From NCBI GenBank assembly GCA_964558715.1, contig CAZLFD010000046.1, positions 1 to 11,787 on the forward strand: a DNA stretch of 11,787 bases. The letters run 5' to 3'. Positions 1 to 6,171 of the stretch are shown here, in pieces. A program made the translations under genes and the position numbers. Source of the stretch: JBGSOV01 sp964558715. GTDB lineage: Bacteria > Patescibacteriota > Gracilibacteria > CAIRYL01 > GCA-016699755. Each line of letters begins with the position of its first letter. The stretch's first letter is position 1. The notes under the pieces were generated by a model. That model did no database searches, was not told the origin of the DNA, and was given only the letters and a program-made list of their open reading frames with translations.

Positions 1-55
1 GCTCTTTAGTACACTTCTTTTAATTATTGTTCAACTTATTTGTGCAACAAGACCA
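1..55 (-). mobile_element. End of an insertion-sequence-like element (outer terminus near 54-55)
   Basis: Bases 36-55 read TTATTTGTGCAACAAGACCA, and the exact reverse complement occurs at 11738-11757 near the other end of the window. Read inward into the element it begins GGTCTTGTTGCACAAATAA. This resembles terminal inverted repeats of IS5/IS903-type and IS6-type elements, which commonly start GG followed by a TGTTGCA-like core. The element would extend leftwards out of the window, leaving only about 54 bp here and no transposase. The family assignment is inference; the 20-bp inverted identity is directly visible. Confidence 0.5.
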
Positions 56-222
56 GTAAAATATACTATATATAATGTCAATTCTATGCACCCTACACGC
101 AGTGAAAGGCTACGCACCGAGCGCTAAAATGGGTTTGTCGCGAGATCACCCGTTCTGCAATACATGATGCTTACTGGCAAAACGAACACAACTTAATGAA
201 CAGGGTGTACAGTTGAGCTACC

Positions 223-501
223 TCAATTTGAAGCGAGCTCTCTCGCTAAGTCGTCGATTCTTGGGCATAGCTCATCAAAAATAGCTTCCACTTCTTTAAA
301 ATCTTCAGGTTTGTCACATTCAGCAAGAATCCTGCCTTTTGCGATACTTGCAGCTTCTATTAATGAGAATGGCAATTCAGCATCGAGCAAATTACGAATT
401 TTACCTTTAAGTAAAGCGTATCCCCTTATGCCACCAGTTTCGATTATAGCGATATGGCTTAATCTACAATGAAAACCGGTTGTTGTAAGCTTTTCACTCA
501 T
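223..501 (-). CDS. Small hypothetical protein, 92 aa
   Basis: A complete minus-strand frame with an ATG start and TGA stop. I do not recognise the family. The product has no signal peptide and no membrane span, so it should be cytoplasmic. Residues 1-35 look beta-rich, including a GGIRGYALLKG stretch at 23-33. Residues 36-92 look helical and acidic in the last third, from about 61 to 90. There are three cysteines (12, 62, 79) but no metal-binding pattern. It lies about 50 bp downstream of the kinase gene on the same strand but has its own good promoter overlapping the kinase stop, so it may be transcribed alone. Its base composition is visibly more A+T-rich than the kinase gene, and it lies near the IS-like end, which fits an accessory gene. 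The gene call itself is moderately sure; the function is unknown. Confidence 0.6.
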   Translation of the reverse strand: MSEKLTTTGFHCRLSHIAIIETGGIRGYALLKGKIRNLLDAELPFSLIEAASIAKGRILAECDKPEDFKEVEAIFDELCPRIDDLARELASN

Positions 502-524
502 TAATCATAAGCAATTGTAGGCAT

Positions 525-552
525 ATTATATATCTATACGTTTAATAATCAA
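525..552 (-). promoter_or_regulatory. Predicted sigma-70-type promoter for the 92-aa gene
   Basis: On the minus strand a -35 box TTGATT (547-552) and a perfect -10 box TATAAT (525-530) are separated by 16 bp. The transcription start would fall near 518, leaving a leader of about 17 nt with no clear Shine-Dalgarno. The -35 box lies directly against the TAG stop of the kinase gene (553-555). Confidence 0.55.
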
Positions 553-1440
553 CTATTCTCCCTGCCCGCTTGGCATCGCCACACACTCCGCTCCCAGTTC
601 CGCGCCCAGCTGAACCGCTTCTGCCATGGTCAGTTTTTGCAGTAAGCCGCTCATCAGCCCTGCGCGAAAGGCATCGCCCGCGCCGGTGGTCTCGACCACT
701 TTTTCCGTTTCTACCGCGGGCACGCGCTGTGTGTTTCCATTTGCGGTGATCTCTATTCCTTCTGCCCCAAAGGTCTGTATTTGTATGATGTCTTCCGGTA
801 GACCGAACTCCCGAAAATACGTAAACTCGATATTGTTGCCGACTATAATATCCGCCAGTTCTGCACACTGTTTAAAACCACCCGCATCAAAAATATGGGT
901 GATCTGCCCTGGGTCAAACAGAATCGTCGCCTGCGGATTTACCGCGCGAAACTCTGCCATATGCTTAGCAATCGAATCGGGCGTGCCGGCAGCAAATATC
1001 CCAATCTCGAAGCTCTGTAATTCGGCAGGGGAGTAATACTCAAGCAGTTTTTGCGTTTTATTCTGTAAATAGGTATTGGGCTGCCAAATGATGATCTGTT
1101 GGTGCAGTGGATCGGAAATCATGTAGGCATGCGCACTAAATGTGCCGATATCGCCACGCGTCTCGGCGCCACAATCGTGCAAACGATGGCGATAGCCCTT
1201 GGTCTCAAAATCTTTACCGACTGCCGAAAACACACTGCTGCGCACATACTTTTGCCCTAGCCACCAGGCGATGTTCCCCCCTGTGCCACCGGGATATTCC
1301 GTTTTTTCGTTTGCCATAAACACGGCATTAAAATTGCGGATTTCACCATCTTCTACTGGTATCGATTGGCGAAAATCATGCTCGATCGAAAAGATGATAT
1401 CGAACGCGATCGAGCCGACAACGAGAACGGGAGGGGTCAT
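553..1440 (-). CDS. PfkB-family carbohydrate/nucleoside kinase (ribokinase/adenosine kinase type)
   Basis: An ATP-dependent cytoplasmic kinase expected to phosphorylate a sugar or nucleoside hydroxyl. The 295-aa product has the fold's landmarks in order: an N-terminal VLVVGSIAFDII strand (5-16), the first PfkB signature around GGTGGNIA (51-58), an NxxE motif (N202 to E205) for Mg/phosphate handling, a GAEG loop (225-228), and the second signature TTGAGDAFRAG (251-261) with D256 as catalytic base. The anion-hole glycines are intact, so it should be active. The NFNAVFMANE stretch (36-45) before the GG motif and the C-terminal SGQGE resemble adenosine-kinase-like members more than ribokinase, but the substrate cannot be fixed. 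I chose the ATG at 1440. The frame stays open to 1623, but that extension translates a palindromic repeat and lies before the first conserved strand. No clear Shine-Dalgarno is present. It is divergent from the PrsW gene. Confidence 0.9.
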   Translation of the reverse strand: MTPPVLVVGSIAFDIIFSIEHDFRQSIPVEDGEIRNFNAVFMANEKTEYPGGTGGNIAWWLGQKYVRSSVFSAVGKDFETKGYRHRLHDCGAETRGDIGTFSAHAYMISDPLHQQIIIWQPNTYLQNKTQKLLEYYSPAELQSFEIGIFAAGTPDSIAKHMAEFRAVNPQATILFDPGQITHIFDAGGFKQCAELADIIVGNNIEFTYFREFGLPEDIIQIQTFGAEGIEITANGNTQRVPAVETEKVVETTGAGDAFRAGLMSGLLQKLTMAEAVQLGAELGAECVAMPSGQGE

Positions 1441-1461
1441 ACTCAAGTCAACAAGTTTCAA

Positions 1462-1474
1462 GTACACAGTGTAC
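1462..1474. promoter_or_regulatory. Perfect 13-bp palindrome, candidate operator of the kinase gene
   Basis: GTACAC-A-GTGTAC is a perfect inverted repeat whose near edge lies 21 bp upstream of the kinase ATG. It overlaps a weak minus-strand -10-like TACACT (1468-1473), where a repressor would block the promoter. No good -35 box accompanies it, so the promoter assignment is weak. No regulator gene is adjacent. Confidence 0.3.
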
Positions 1475-1517
1475 AGATGCGAAACATAAGTCGCCAGTTG
1501 CAAGGATACGGATTTAC

Positions 1518-1606
1518 GATTGCTCTCCTCCCCTTTAATAGGGGGCTGGAGGGGGTAGAAGTTGTAAAACCAACCCCTTCCTTTTTTTCTAGGAGAGGAG
1601 TACTCC
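1518..1606 (-). repeat. GC-rich palindromic dispersed repeat, copy A (inverted relative to copy B)
   Basis: On the minus strand this reads GGAAGGGGTTG, then TTCTACCCCCTCCA, CCCCC, a TAAAGGGG turn and GAGAGCAATC. The same blocks in the same order occur on the plus strand at 3925-3991. Internal structure: hairpin CCCCT/AGGGG (1530-1534 with 1540-1544), GGGGT/ACCCC (1552-1556 with 1573-1577), outer arms CTCTCCT/AGGAGAG (1523-1529 with 1591-1597), and the palindrome GGAGTACTCC (1597-1606). It resembles the palindromic intergenic repeats (BIME/REP-like) common in environmental genomes. It fills most of the divergent gap between the kinase and the protease and accounts for the spurious N-terminal extension of the kinase frame. 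Confidence 0.65.
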
Positions 1607-1687
1607 GCGCCGATTCGGGTCAAGCCGGAATGACGACCACCGCAACCACCTCTATTACAGGGTGACGCATTTTGTTTTGGTTTCGTG

Positions 1688-1693
1688 TAATAT
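1688..1693 (+). promoter_or_regulatory. Candidate -10 box for a leaderless protease transcript
   Basis: TAATAT ends 7 bp before the ATG at 1701. If used, transcription would begin at or within a base or two of the start codon, giving a leaderless mRNA. No matching -35 box lies at 16-18 bp, so this is a weak call based on position and composition. Confidence 0.3.
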
Positions 1694-1700
1694 TTAGGCT

Positions 1701-2606
1701 ATGAATATGCCCCTCTGGTTCAACATTGCCTTTGGCGTCACCCTTGCTTTTTTGCCATCCTTCGCATGGCTAGTGTTTTGGTACAAAAAAGATTACCGCG
1801 AGCCAGAGCCAAAGCGGAATATCGCCCTGGCATTTATCTTTGGTATGTTGGCGGTGGTTCCGCTTTTGGCGGTGCGTTGGCAGTTGCAGTATTCGCCAAA
1901 CCTGATGCAGAGCGTCATCTCGTTTTCGTACATGATGCCGCTGGTGGCGGTGATTATCGGCTCGATCATCCTCGCGTATCTTGAAGAAGCGCTGAAACAT
2001 TTTGCTACTTTACGGCTCGGCAAGCGTTTGCACATCGAATTCGACCAGATCGTCGATGGCGTCGTCTATTCCGTAGCTGCAGCGCTTGGCTTTGCCTTTG
2101 CCGAAAATGTCTTCTATTTTCTCACCCTGCTCGATTACTACACGCTAACCGATGCAGAATTGTGGACGGTGATGGCCTTTCGCGGTTTTGGTACGACCCT
2201 GGGGCACTCCCTTTTTTCTGGCCTTTTTGGCCTTTTTTGGGGGCATGCCTTTCTCTCGAAAAGTGTTACCCCGCGACACAGCGAATCAGTCTCTACTCTT
2301 TTCCGTAAGTTTACTCAAACGCTGCGCTTGCACATCATTTTCCGCCATATTCTGAAGGACAGGTCTTCACTGCACGGTCACGAAAAAGCCGATCTCGTGC
2401 GTGAGGCACTCATCCTTGCTACACTGGTTCATGCTTTGTTCAATATATTTATTCAACTAGAAGTCTTTGGACGTATGCTGACGCCGTTTGTCGTCCCATT
2501 GCTACTTATCGTTTTGGTTTTTTTGAGTAAGCAATTCTTTGTGCCACGCAATGTACAGATCACCACACCGGTGCCATCGCGAGACAAGGTTTCCGTTGAA
2601 AAGTAA
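1701..2606 (+). CDS. PrsW-family intramembrane metalloprotease
   Basis: A polytopic membrane protease of 301 aa. PrsW proteins cleave membrane-bound substrates such as the anti-sigma factor RsiW in Bacillus subtilis; the substrate here is unknown. Hydrophobic segments lie at about 7-28, 41-58, 75-93, 120-142, 157-182, 236-252 and 262-280. The conserved family motifs are present: EEALK (E95, E96, K99), the ENVFYF motif (E135, N136) in the next helix, R161 and H169 in the RGFGTTLGHSLFSG segment, and H244 with N248 in the HALFN motif. Together these acidic and histidine residues form the expected metal site. A hydrophilic cytoplasmic stretch (about 187-232) rich in Arg, Lys and His separates the last conserved helices. 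The ATG at 1701 opens directly on the first helix. No sigma or anti-sigma gene is next to it, so a role in sigma-factor signalling is not supported here. Confidence 0.85.
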   Translation: MNMPLWFNIAFGVTLAFLPSFAWLVFWYKKDYREPEPKRNIALAFIFGMLAVVPLLAVRWQLQYSPNLMQSVISFSYMMPLVAVIIGSIILAYLEEALKHFATLRLGKRLHIEFDQIVDGVVYSVAAALGFAFAENVFYFLTLLDYYTLTDAELWTVMAFRGFGTTLGHSLFSGLFGLFWGHAFLSKSVTPRHSESVSTLFRKFTQTLRLHIIFRHILKDRSSLHGHEKADLVREALILATLVHALFNIFIQLEVFGRMLTPFVVPLLLIVLVFLSKQFFVPRNVQITTPVPSRDKVSVEK

Positions 2607-2625
2607 GCGCTGTTTGTGGTATTCT
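2596..2625 (+). promoter_or_regulatory. Predicted extended -10 promoter for the 124-aa gene
   Basis: A -35 box TTGAAA (2596-2601), 18-bp spacer, and extended -10 TGG-TATTCT (2617-2625). It starts inside the last codons of the protease gene, so the downstream small gene can be expressed independently. The predicted start is near 2632, leaving a leader of about 19 nt. Confidence 0.55.
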
Positions 2626-2650
2626 AGAAAGAATCATTGAATCAACTTTT

Positions 2651-3025
2651 ATGAGCGATACAGCCGCAGCTCCGGCAGATACCAACCCGAATGTCAAAAT
2701 TCCTGCAGCAGTAAAGGAGAACTTTCCTGAGTTGATTCCGCAGATTCTTGCGAGCCCATCGATGGATGACGAAGAGCGCAATTATTGGTTCTCGGTGCTC
2801 CCTATTATGTCACCAGATCAAGTGGGGGAACTGAGGGATATTCTTGCTAGCGAGCAGAAAAACCGCGCAAAAAAAGGGAAAGCCGAAGATGTGAAAATTG
2901 ATGTGAAAGCGGTAGAAGCGCAGCGTGCTGAAAAACGCCAAGAGCGCAAAGCGCAAGAATCGCAAGTGGCTTCGGCAGAGAAGCAAGAAGCAGAAGATTT
3001 GTTGACGGAGTTAGAGGAGCTTTGA
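2651..3025 (+). CDS. Small acidic conserved hypothetical protein, 124 aa
   Basis: A soluble, highly charged protein without signal peptide or membrane span. Residues 1-15 form a flexible Ala/Pro/Asp-rich start. Residues 18-70 form a compact helical module with SMDDEERNYWFSVLPIMS (37-54) followed by PDQVGELRDIL (55-65). Residues 70-124 are a Lys/Glu/Ala/Gln-rich helix, probably coiled coil, ending LLTELEEL. From memory, this 'MDDEER-YW---LPIM--EQ---L--IL--E' pattern recurs in proteins of Peregrinibacteria, Gracilibacteria and relatives, where it has no assigned function; this recollection could not be checked here. It has its own promoter, and its TGA stop lies 4 bp from the stop of the convergent 196-aa gene. 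The gene call is good; the role is unknown. Confidence 0.75.
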   Translation: MSDTAAAPADTNPNVKIPAAVKENFPELIPQILASPSMDDEERNYWFSVLPIMSPDQVGELRDILASEQKNRAKKGKAEDVKIDVKAVEAQRAEKRQERKAQESQVASAEKQEAEDLLTELEEL

Positions 3026-3029
3026 GAAA

Positions 3030-3620
3030 CTATTTCTTGCGGAATCTATTGAGTTGTACTACATTTTCACAATTTCCTTCGTCTACTACTTGTGCACCCG
3101 CATTGATGATAGTAGCTGGCTTAGGCTCAAAGGCTGGTAGTCGCAGCATTGGGGGGGCTGCAGCTCGGGGTGGGTGCGTTTCAGTCATTTTGCAATCCAG
3201 AGTTTCGATATGGTCACGAGGTATTGCAAATGGCGCGTGCAGTTCGAGGTTGCTCTTAAGTATTTTTGCTAAATTGTCTGATTGTTTTACTCGTCTGACA
3301 ATCAGGGCTACTGTATTTGCATCAAACATATCATTTTCGGGTTTTTGCATACTTCTCATGAATTGGTCCAGTAAATCTTGAAAAAGACGACGAGTGTGCT
3401 GGAACCGATTGGATATCTCTACTAGTTCACTTTCAAGAGTTTTATGGCTTCCTTTGACCTTATCTGCCTCAAGAGCGTGCGCCTGATCTGCTTTATTATA
3501 AGCTTCTGGATTGAGAAGCCGATGTAGAACTGATATCACACACTGATTTTGAAGATCTACCAAATCGGTGAAACCCATTTGAATGTCATGATTGCTTAAT
3601 CGCGGGCGATTGCTATCCAT
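3030..3620 (-). CDS. Hypothetical protein, 196 aa, helical with a Pro-rich linker
   Basis: A minus-strand frame with an ATG start and TAG stop, preceded by a near-consensus promoter. I do not recognise the family. Residues 10-127 are predicted helical with heptad-like spacing (for instance 44-90), so a coiled coil or helical bundle is likely. Residues 145-170 are rich in Pro, Ala and Arg and look like a disordered linker. The last 25 residues end in a basic RFRKK tail. There is no signal peptide or membrane span, so it should be cytoplasmic. It overlaps nothing and converges on the 124-aa gene with a 4-bp gap. Its composition is more A+T-rich than leuA or clpB. A structural or DNA-associated role would fit the charge pattern but is speculation. 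Confidence 0.65.
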   Translation of the reverse strand: MDSNRPRLSNHDIQMGFTDLVDLQNQCVISVLHRLLNPEAYNKADQAHALEADKVKGSHKTLESELVEISNRFQHTRRLFQDLLDQFMRSMQKPENDMFDANTVALIVRRVKQSDNLAKILKSNLELHAPFAIPRDHIETLDCKMTETHPPRAAAPPMLRLPAFEPKPATIINAGAQVVDEGNCENVVQLNRFRKK

Positions 3621-3643
3621 GTGGGCGGGTAAAATTTAACTTA

Positions 3644-3671
3644 TTATTATTTACTTTTATATTTTTGTCAA
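3644..3671 (-). promoter_or_regulatory. Predicted strong sigma-70-type promoter for the 196-aa gene
   Basis: On the minus strand a perfect -35 TTGACA (3666-3671) is followed after 16 bp by TAATAA (3644-3649) within a very A+T-rich stretch that offers overlapping -10 alternatives. The start would fall near 3637, giving a leader of about 16 nt and no visible Shine-Dalgarno. Confidence 0.6.
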
Positions 3672-3689
3672 CTGTTTGATTTCCGGCGA

Positions 3690-3891
3690 CTCCTCTTTTC
3701 ATGACTCCGCCGCCGCAGTGAACGTCGAAGTGCTTTCATTAGAATGGGTGTGTCGGCAGGCCACCCGTTTGGCAAGGTTTGGTAATTGCAGGATCATCAC
3801 AGAATATCGACCACCACCTCAGGCACCCACTATTTCAGGGCGGAAGGTTGCACCTATGCCATCCAGTTTTTCTTTTGGTGGGTAATTTTTA
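3690..3891. other. Gene-free stretch with RNA-like secondary structure, unassigned
   Basis: The 474-bp gap between the 196-aa gene and leuA holds a promoter at its left, a palindromic repeat at its right, and this block in between. On the plus strand it contains an 8-bp stem AATGGGTG/CACCCGTT with one wobble and an 11-nt loop (3743-3769), an AGGT-TGC-ACCT mini-hairpin (3845-3855), and a long-range pairing ACCCAC (3825-3830) with GTGGGT (3878-3883). That last pairing competes with the CCACC repeats at 3811-3817 and is followed by a T-run (3886-3890). The reading frame 3676-3885 starts with TTG and has no recognisable domain. The motif cores I know for RNase P RNA, tmRNA, SRP RNA, T-box leaders and tRNA were not found. 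It could be a leader or small RNA, a decayed repeat, or chance. Confidence 0.25.
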
Positions 3892-3894
3892 GGC

Positions 3895-3991
3895 GGGAGC
3901 TTCTTCCATTGAGAAGGGAGCTTTGGAAGGGGTTTGATACTTTTCAGATTTCTACCCCCTCCACCCCCCCCTCGCTAAGGGGGAGAGTAAT
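3895..3991 (+). repeat. GC-rich palindromic dispersed repeat, copy B
   Basis: It contains GGAAGGGGTT (3925-3934), then TTCTACCCCCTCCA, then a hairpin CCCCCT-CGCTA-AGGGGG (3966-3982), then GAGAGTAATC. These are the same blocks and order as copy A on the minus strand at 1518-1581. A small hairpin CTTCT/AGAAG (3900-3904 with 3912-3916) lies in its left part, and GGGAGCTT occurs twice (from 3896 and from 3917). It sits about 100 bp upstream of leuA. The G-rich hairpin has no T-run, so it is a poor intrinsic terminator. Confidence 0.65.
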
Positions 3992-4034
3992 CACAGCCTA
4001 ACATCTGGCGACTTAGGTTTGGCGACTGGAACGT

Positions 4035-4063
4035 TTGCAATTTTTTATTTGCTCTGGAACAAT
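4035..4063 (+). promoter_or_regulatory. Candidate leuA promoter
   Basis: A TTGCAA -35 box (4035-4040) and AACAAT -10 box (4058-4063) are spaced 17 bp apart. The start would be near 4070, 25 nt before the ATG. The -10 matches only four of six consensus bases, so the call is tentative. No leucine-codon leader peptide or T-box motif is visible ahead of the gene. Confidence 0.35.
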
Positions 4064-4094
4064 CGCCTTTGGCTCACTTTTTTCGCATATTCTC

Positions 4095-5642
4095 ATGAAA
4101 ACCGACGTAGTGCGCATTTTCGATACTAGCCTGCGCGACGGCGAACAATCGCCCGGCTACAGTATGACGACCGAAGAAAAGATTCGTCTTGCCGTGCAAC
4201 TCGAAAAGCTCGGTGTCGATGTGATCGAAGCGGGCTTTCCGGCAGCTAGTCCTGATGACTTTGCTGCTGTGCAAGCTATTGCACGTAAGCTGAAAAACCC
4301 CGAAGTCTGTGGGCTTGCACGAGCAATGGAGAATGACATCAACGCTGTGTGGGATGCGGTGAAAGACGCGGCAAAACCACGCATCCATACATTTATCGCC
4401 ACTAGCCCGGTGCATATGGAATTCAAACTCAAAAAGACTCCGGAAGAAGTTTTGGTGATGGCAGAAAAGGCGGTAAAACACGCCAAGAGTTTGTGTGAAC
4501 GCGTCGATTTTTCACCCGAAGACGCGGGCAGAAGTGACCGTCAGTTTCTTAAAGAAGTGGTAGATGTGGCGATTGCCGCCGGTGCAGACGTGATCAATAT
4601 TCCCGATACGGTCGGGTATTTGATGCCAGATGAGTTTGGCGACCTGATTAAATTTCTCATCACCGAATGCAAAGGCGGAAAAGATGTTATTTTTAGCACT
4701 CACTGCCACGACGACTTGGGCGTGGGTGTGGCGAATTCCCTCGAAGGTGTGGTGAACGGTGCGCGCCAGATCGAATGCACCATCAATGGTATTGGCGAGC
4801 GCGCGGGTAATGCTTCGCTCGAAGAGGTGGTGATGGCAATCAAGACCCGCCCAGATTTTTACGACCTCACAACGAACATCGAAACAAAGGAAATCATGCG
4901 CACGAGTACACTGCTCAAAAAGATAACCGGGCAGCCGGTGCAGCCCAACAAGGCGATTGTCGGGCGTAATGCCTTTGCGCACGAAAGTGGCATCCATCAG
5001 CATGGATTTTTGGCAAATCGCGAAACCTACGAGATTATGCACCCCGAAGATATCGGTTTGGCGAAATCGGATATTATCCTCGGTAAACATAGCGGACGCG
5101 CGGCGCTCAAAAGTCGACTCGCTGAACTGGGTTATGAATTCAATGACGAACGTTTGAACGAGGTGTTTACCCGCTTTAAAGAATTGGCGGATAAGAAGAA
5201 ACTGGTCGAAGATGCCGACCTCGATGCCCTCATGCTCGGCGAAATCGGTGACCACAAGCTTTCCTACAAATTCGTTGATGTCGATATACACGCGGGTACA
5301 CGGGTAAAGCCTTCTGCCTCCATTACGCTCGAAAATGACAAAGGCGAGCACATCTCAGCAGATTCAAGCGGAACTGGCCCTGTTGATGCGGCTTTTAAAG
5401 CGATTGAATCGATTGCCGGCGAATTAGGCACTCTAGTAGAATTTCGCATGGATGCGGTGACCGAGGGGCTCGATGCGCAAGCCGTTGTTTCGCTCACCCT
5501 ACGCACACCAGAAGGCGCCAAATATTTCGGCCGTGCAGGAGACACCGATATAGTAGTAGCAAGCGTGCAGGCGTATTTGGACGCGATCAACAAATGTTTT
5601 TTAAAGAACGCATTTAATGATAAGAGCGGCAGGGGAGTGTAA
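4095..5642 (+). CDS. leuA: 2-isopropylmalate synthase
   Basis: Catalyses condensation of acetyl-CoA with 2-ketoisovalerate to 2-isopropylmalate, the committed step of leucine biosynthesis, in the cytoplasm. The 515-aa product has normal full length. The catalytic TIM barrel opens with the FDTSLRDGEQSPG signature (9-21; R14 and metal-ligand D15). It carries the metal-binding HxH in STHCHDDLGVG (H203, H205) and NGIGERAGNASLEE (231-244; N239). Then come the linker/subdomain motifs GRNAFAHESGIHQHG (290-304) and LGKHSGR (329-335). The C-terminal regulatory domain, the site of leucine feedback in the family, is complete: GTGPVDAAFKAI (426-437) and GRAGDTDIVVASVQAYLDAIN (479-499). I chose the ATG at 4095 because the signature follows at the usual distance. 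The frame is open to a TTG at 4035, but those 20 residues overlap the promoter. There is no Shine-Dalgarno, and no leuB, leuC, leuD or ilv gene is adjacent. Confidence 0.93.
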   Translation: MKTDVVRIFDTSLRDGEQSPGYSMTTEEKIRLAVQLEKLGVDVIEAGFPAASPDDFAAVQAIARKLKNPEVCGLARAMENDINAVWDAVKDAAKPRIHTFIATSPVHMEFKLKKTPEEVLVMAEKAVKHAKSLCERVDFSPEDAGRSDRQFLKEVVDVAIAAGADVINIPDTVGYLMPDEFGDLIKFLITECKGGKDVIFSTHCHDDLGVGVANSLEGVVNGARQIECTINGIGERAGNASLEEVVMAIKTRPDFYDLTTNIETKEIMRTSTLLKKITGQPVQPNKAIVGRNAFAHESGIHQHGFLANRETYEIMHPEDIGLAKSDIILGKHSGRAALKSRLAELGYEFNDERLNEVFTRFKELADKKKLVEDADLDALMLGEIGDHKLSYKFVDVDIHAGTRVKPSASITLENDKGEHISADSSGTGPVDAAFKAIESIAGELGTLVEFRMDAVTEGLDAQAVVSLTLRTPEGAKYFGRAGDTDIVVASVQAYLDAINKCFLKNAFNDKSGRGV

Positions 5643-5805
5643 TCAAGCAATCTGCCGGTGCGGAAACAAGCAACAAGTTGAAAGCGGTTGAGAGAGGCAT
5701 ATTTTCTTGCTTCCAGATACATCGGTTTAGGTGCCATCCGATACTTCTGCTCTTGCGATGCCGAATTGATTTTTCATCTCATTTCGCAAAAATTCTAATT
5801 TTACC

Positions 5806-5835
5806 TTGCATTTCAATATCGGTCTTTGTTATAAT
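5806..5835 (+). promoter_or_regulatory. Strong extended -10 promoter for the small exported protein
   Basis: TTGCAT (5806-5811), an 18-bp spacer, and an extended consensus -10 TGT-TATAAT (5827-5835). This is the best promoter match in the window. The start near 5842 gives a leader of about 54 nt, which includes a GTCATCCCCGAATC stretch of the kind seen in dispersed repeats and an AGGA (5882-5885) 10 nt before the ATG. Confidence 0.65.
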
Positions 5836-5895
5836 AGCAAGAAGCGTTGATGGTAGCATGTGTCATCCCCGAATCTCGTTTAGGAATCGAAATTC

Positions 5896-6171
5896 ATGAA
5901 AAACAAAATATTCGCATTTTATTTGGCTTTATGCTGCGTGTTTGCACCATTTTCTGCACACGCATTTTTTGATGAACCGCATCCTGCCATGCGCTCGATT
6001 ACCATCGATGACAATAAGCAGCAATCGTACGTAATGAGTGAGCGTTATCAGTCTAAAAATCAAGATTATACCCCTTGGGGGTATTTTATCCTCGCGGCGT
6101 TGGCACTCTCGATCGTCATGCAGCGCAAAAAGCGCAAAGTCGTGATTCCTTGGAAAAGCGTGGAAGGTTGA
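5896..6171 (+). CDS. Small exported, membrane-anchored protein, 91 aa
   Basis: Residues 1-23 are a clear Sec signal peptide: basic start, hydrophobic core, and an AHA cleavage site before FFDEPHP. Residues 24-58 are a short polar extracytoplasmic region. Residues 60-75 form one hydrophobic span. A basic RKKRK cluster (77-81) and a ten-residue tail would stay in the cytoplasm. There is no lipobox, because Leu rather than Ala, Gly or Ser precedes the first Cys. The span plus basic tail resembles a sorting anchor, but there is no LPxTG-type motif and the tail is long for one. The family is not recognised. A strong promoter with extended -10 suggests substantial expression. Its TGA stop directly abuts the TAA stop of the convergent membrane protein gene, with no base between them. 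A role in the cell envelope is the most that can be inferred. Confidence 0.7.
   Translation: MKNKIFAFYLALCCVFAPFSAHAFFDEPHPAMRSITIDDNKQQSYVMSERYQSKNQDYTPWGYFILAALALSIVMQRKKRKVVIPWKSVEG

Noticed and set aside
40..67. Outward hybrid promoter at the left IS-like end (TTGTGC, 16 bp, TATACT)
   Set aside because: The -35 matches only three consensus bases, and the first gene downstream runs in the opposite direction.
1441..1623. N-terminal extension of the kinase by 61 residues
   Set aside because: It translates palindromic repeat copy A and low-complexity flanks. The conserved first strand of the PfkB fold starts right after the ATG at 1440.
1608..1640. GATTCGGGTCAAGCCGGAATGAC and similar GTCATNCC fragments (also near 5860 and 8045) as a repeat family
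   Set aside because: They resemble common dispersed repeats of environmental genomes, but the three fragments share only about eight bases, too few to call copies.
3835..3860. SRP RNA-like GGCGGAAGG motif
   Set aside because: It resembles the GGAA loop region of SRP RNA, but the bases next to the loop do not pair (G opposite G) and no long flanking arms form.
3676..3885. Possible small protein of 69 aa
   Set aside because: TTG start, Pro/Arg/Ser-rich composition, no recognisable domain and no promoter or ribosome site; strong RNA-like structure in the same bases.
4035..4094. Twenty-residue N-terminal extension of leuA from a TTG
   Set aside because: It overlaps the best candidate promoter, and the DTSLRDGEQSPG signature is at the normal distance from the ATG at 4095.
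4512..5351. Long minus-strand frame of 279 codons inside leuA
   Set aside because: It is a shadow of the leuA coding frame; leuA is conserved over the whole length with all its catalytic motifs.
5643..5700. Intrinsic terminator after leuA
   Set aside because: No stable stem followed by a T-run was found; the short CAAC/GTTG pairing is too weak.
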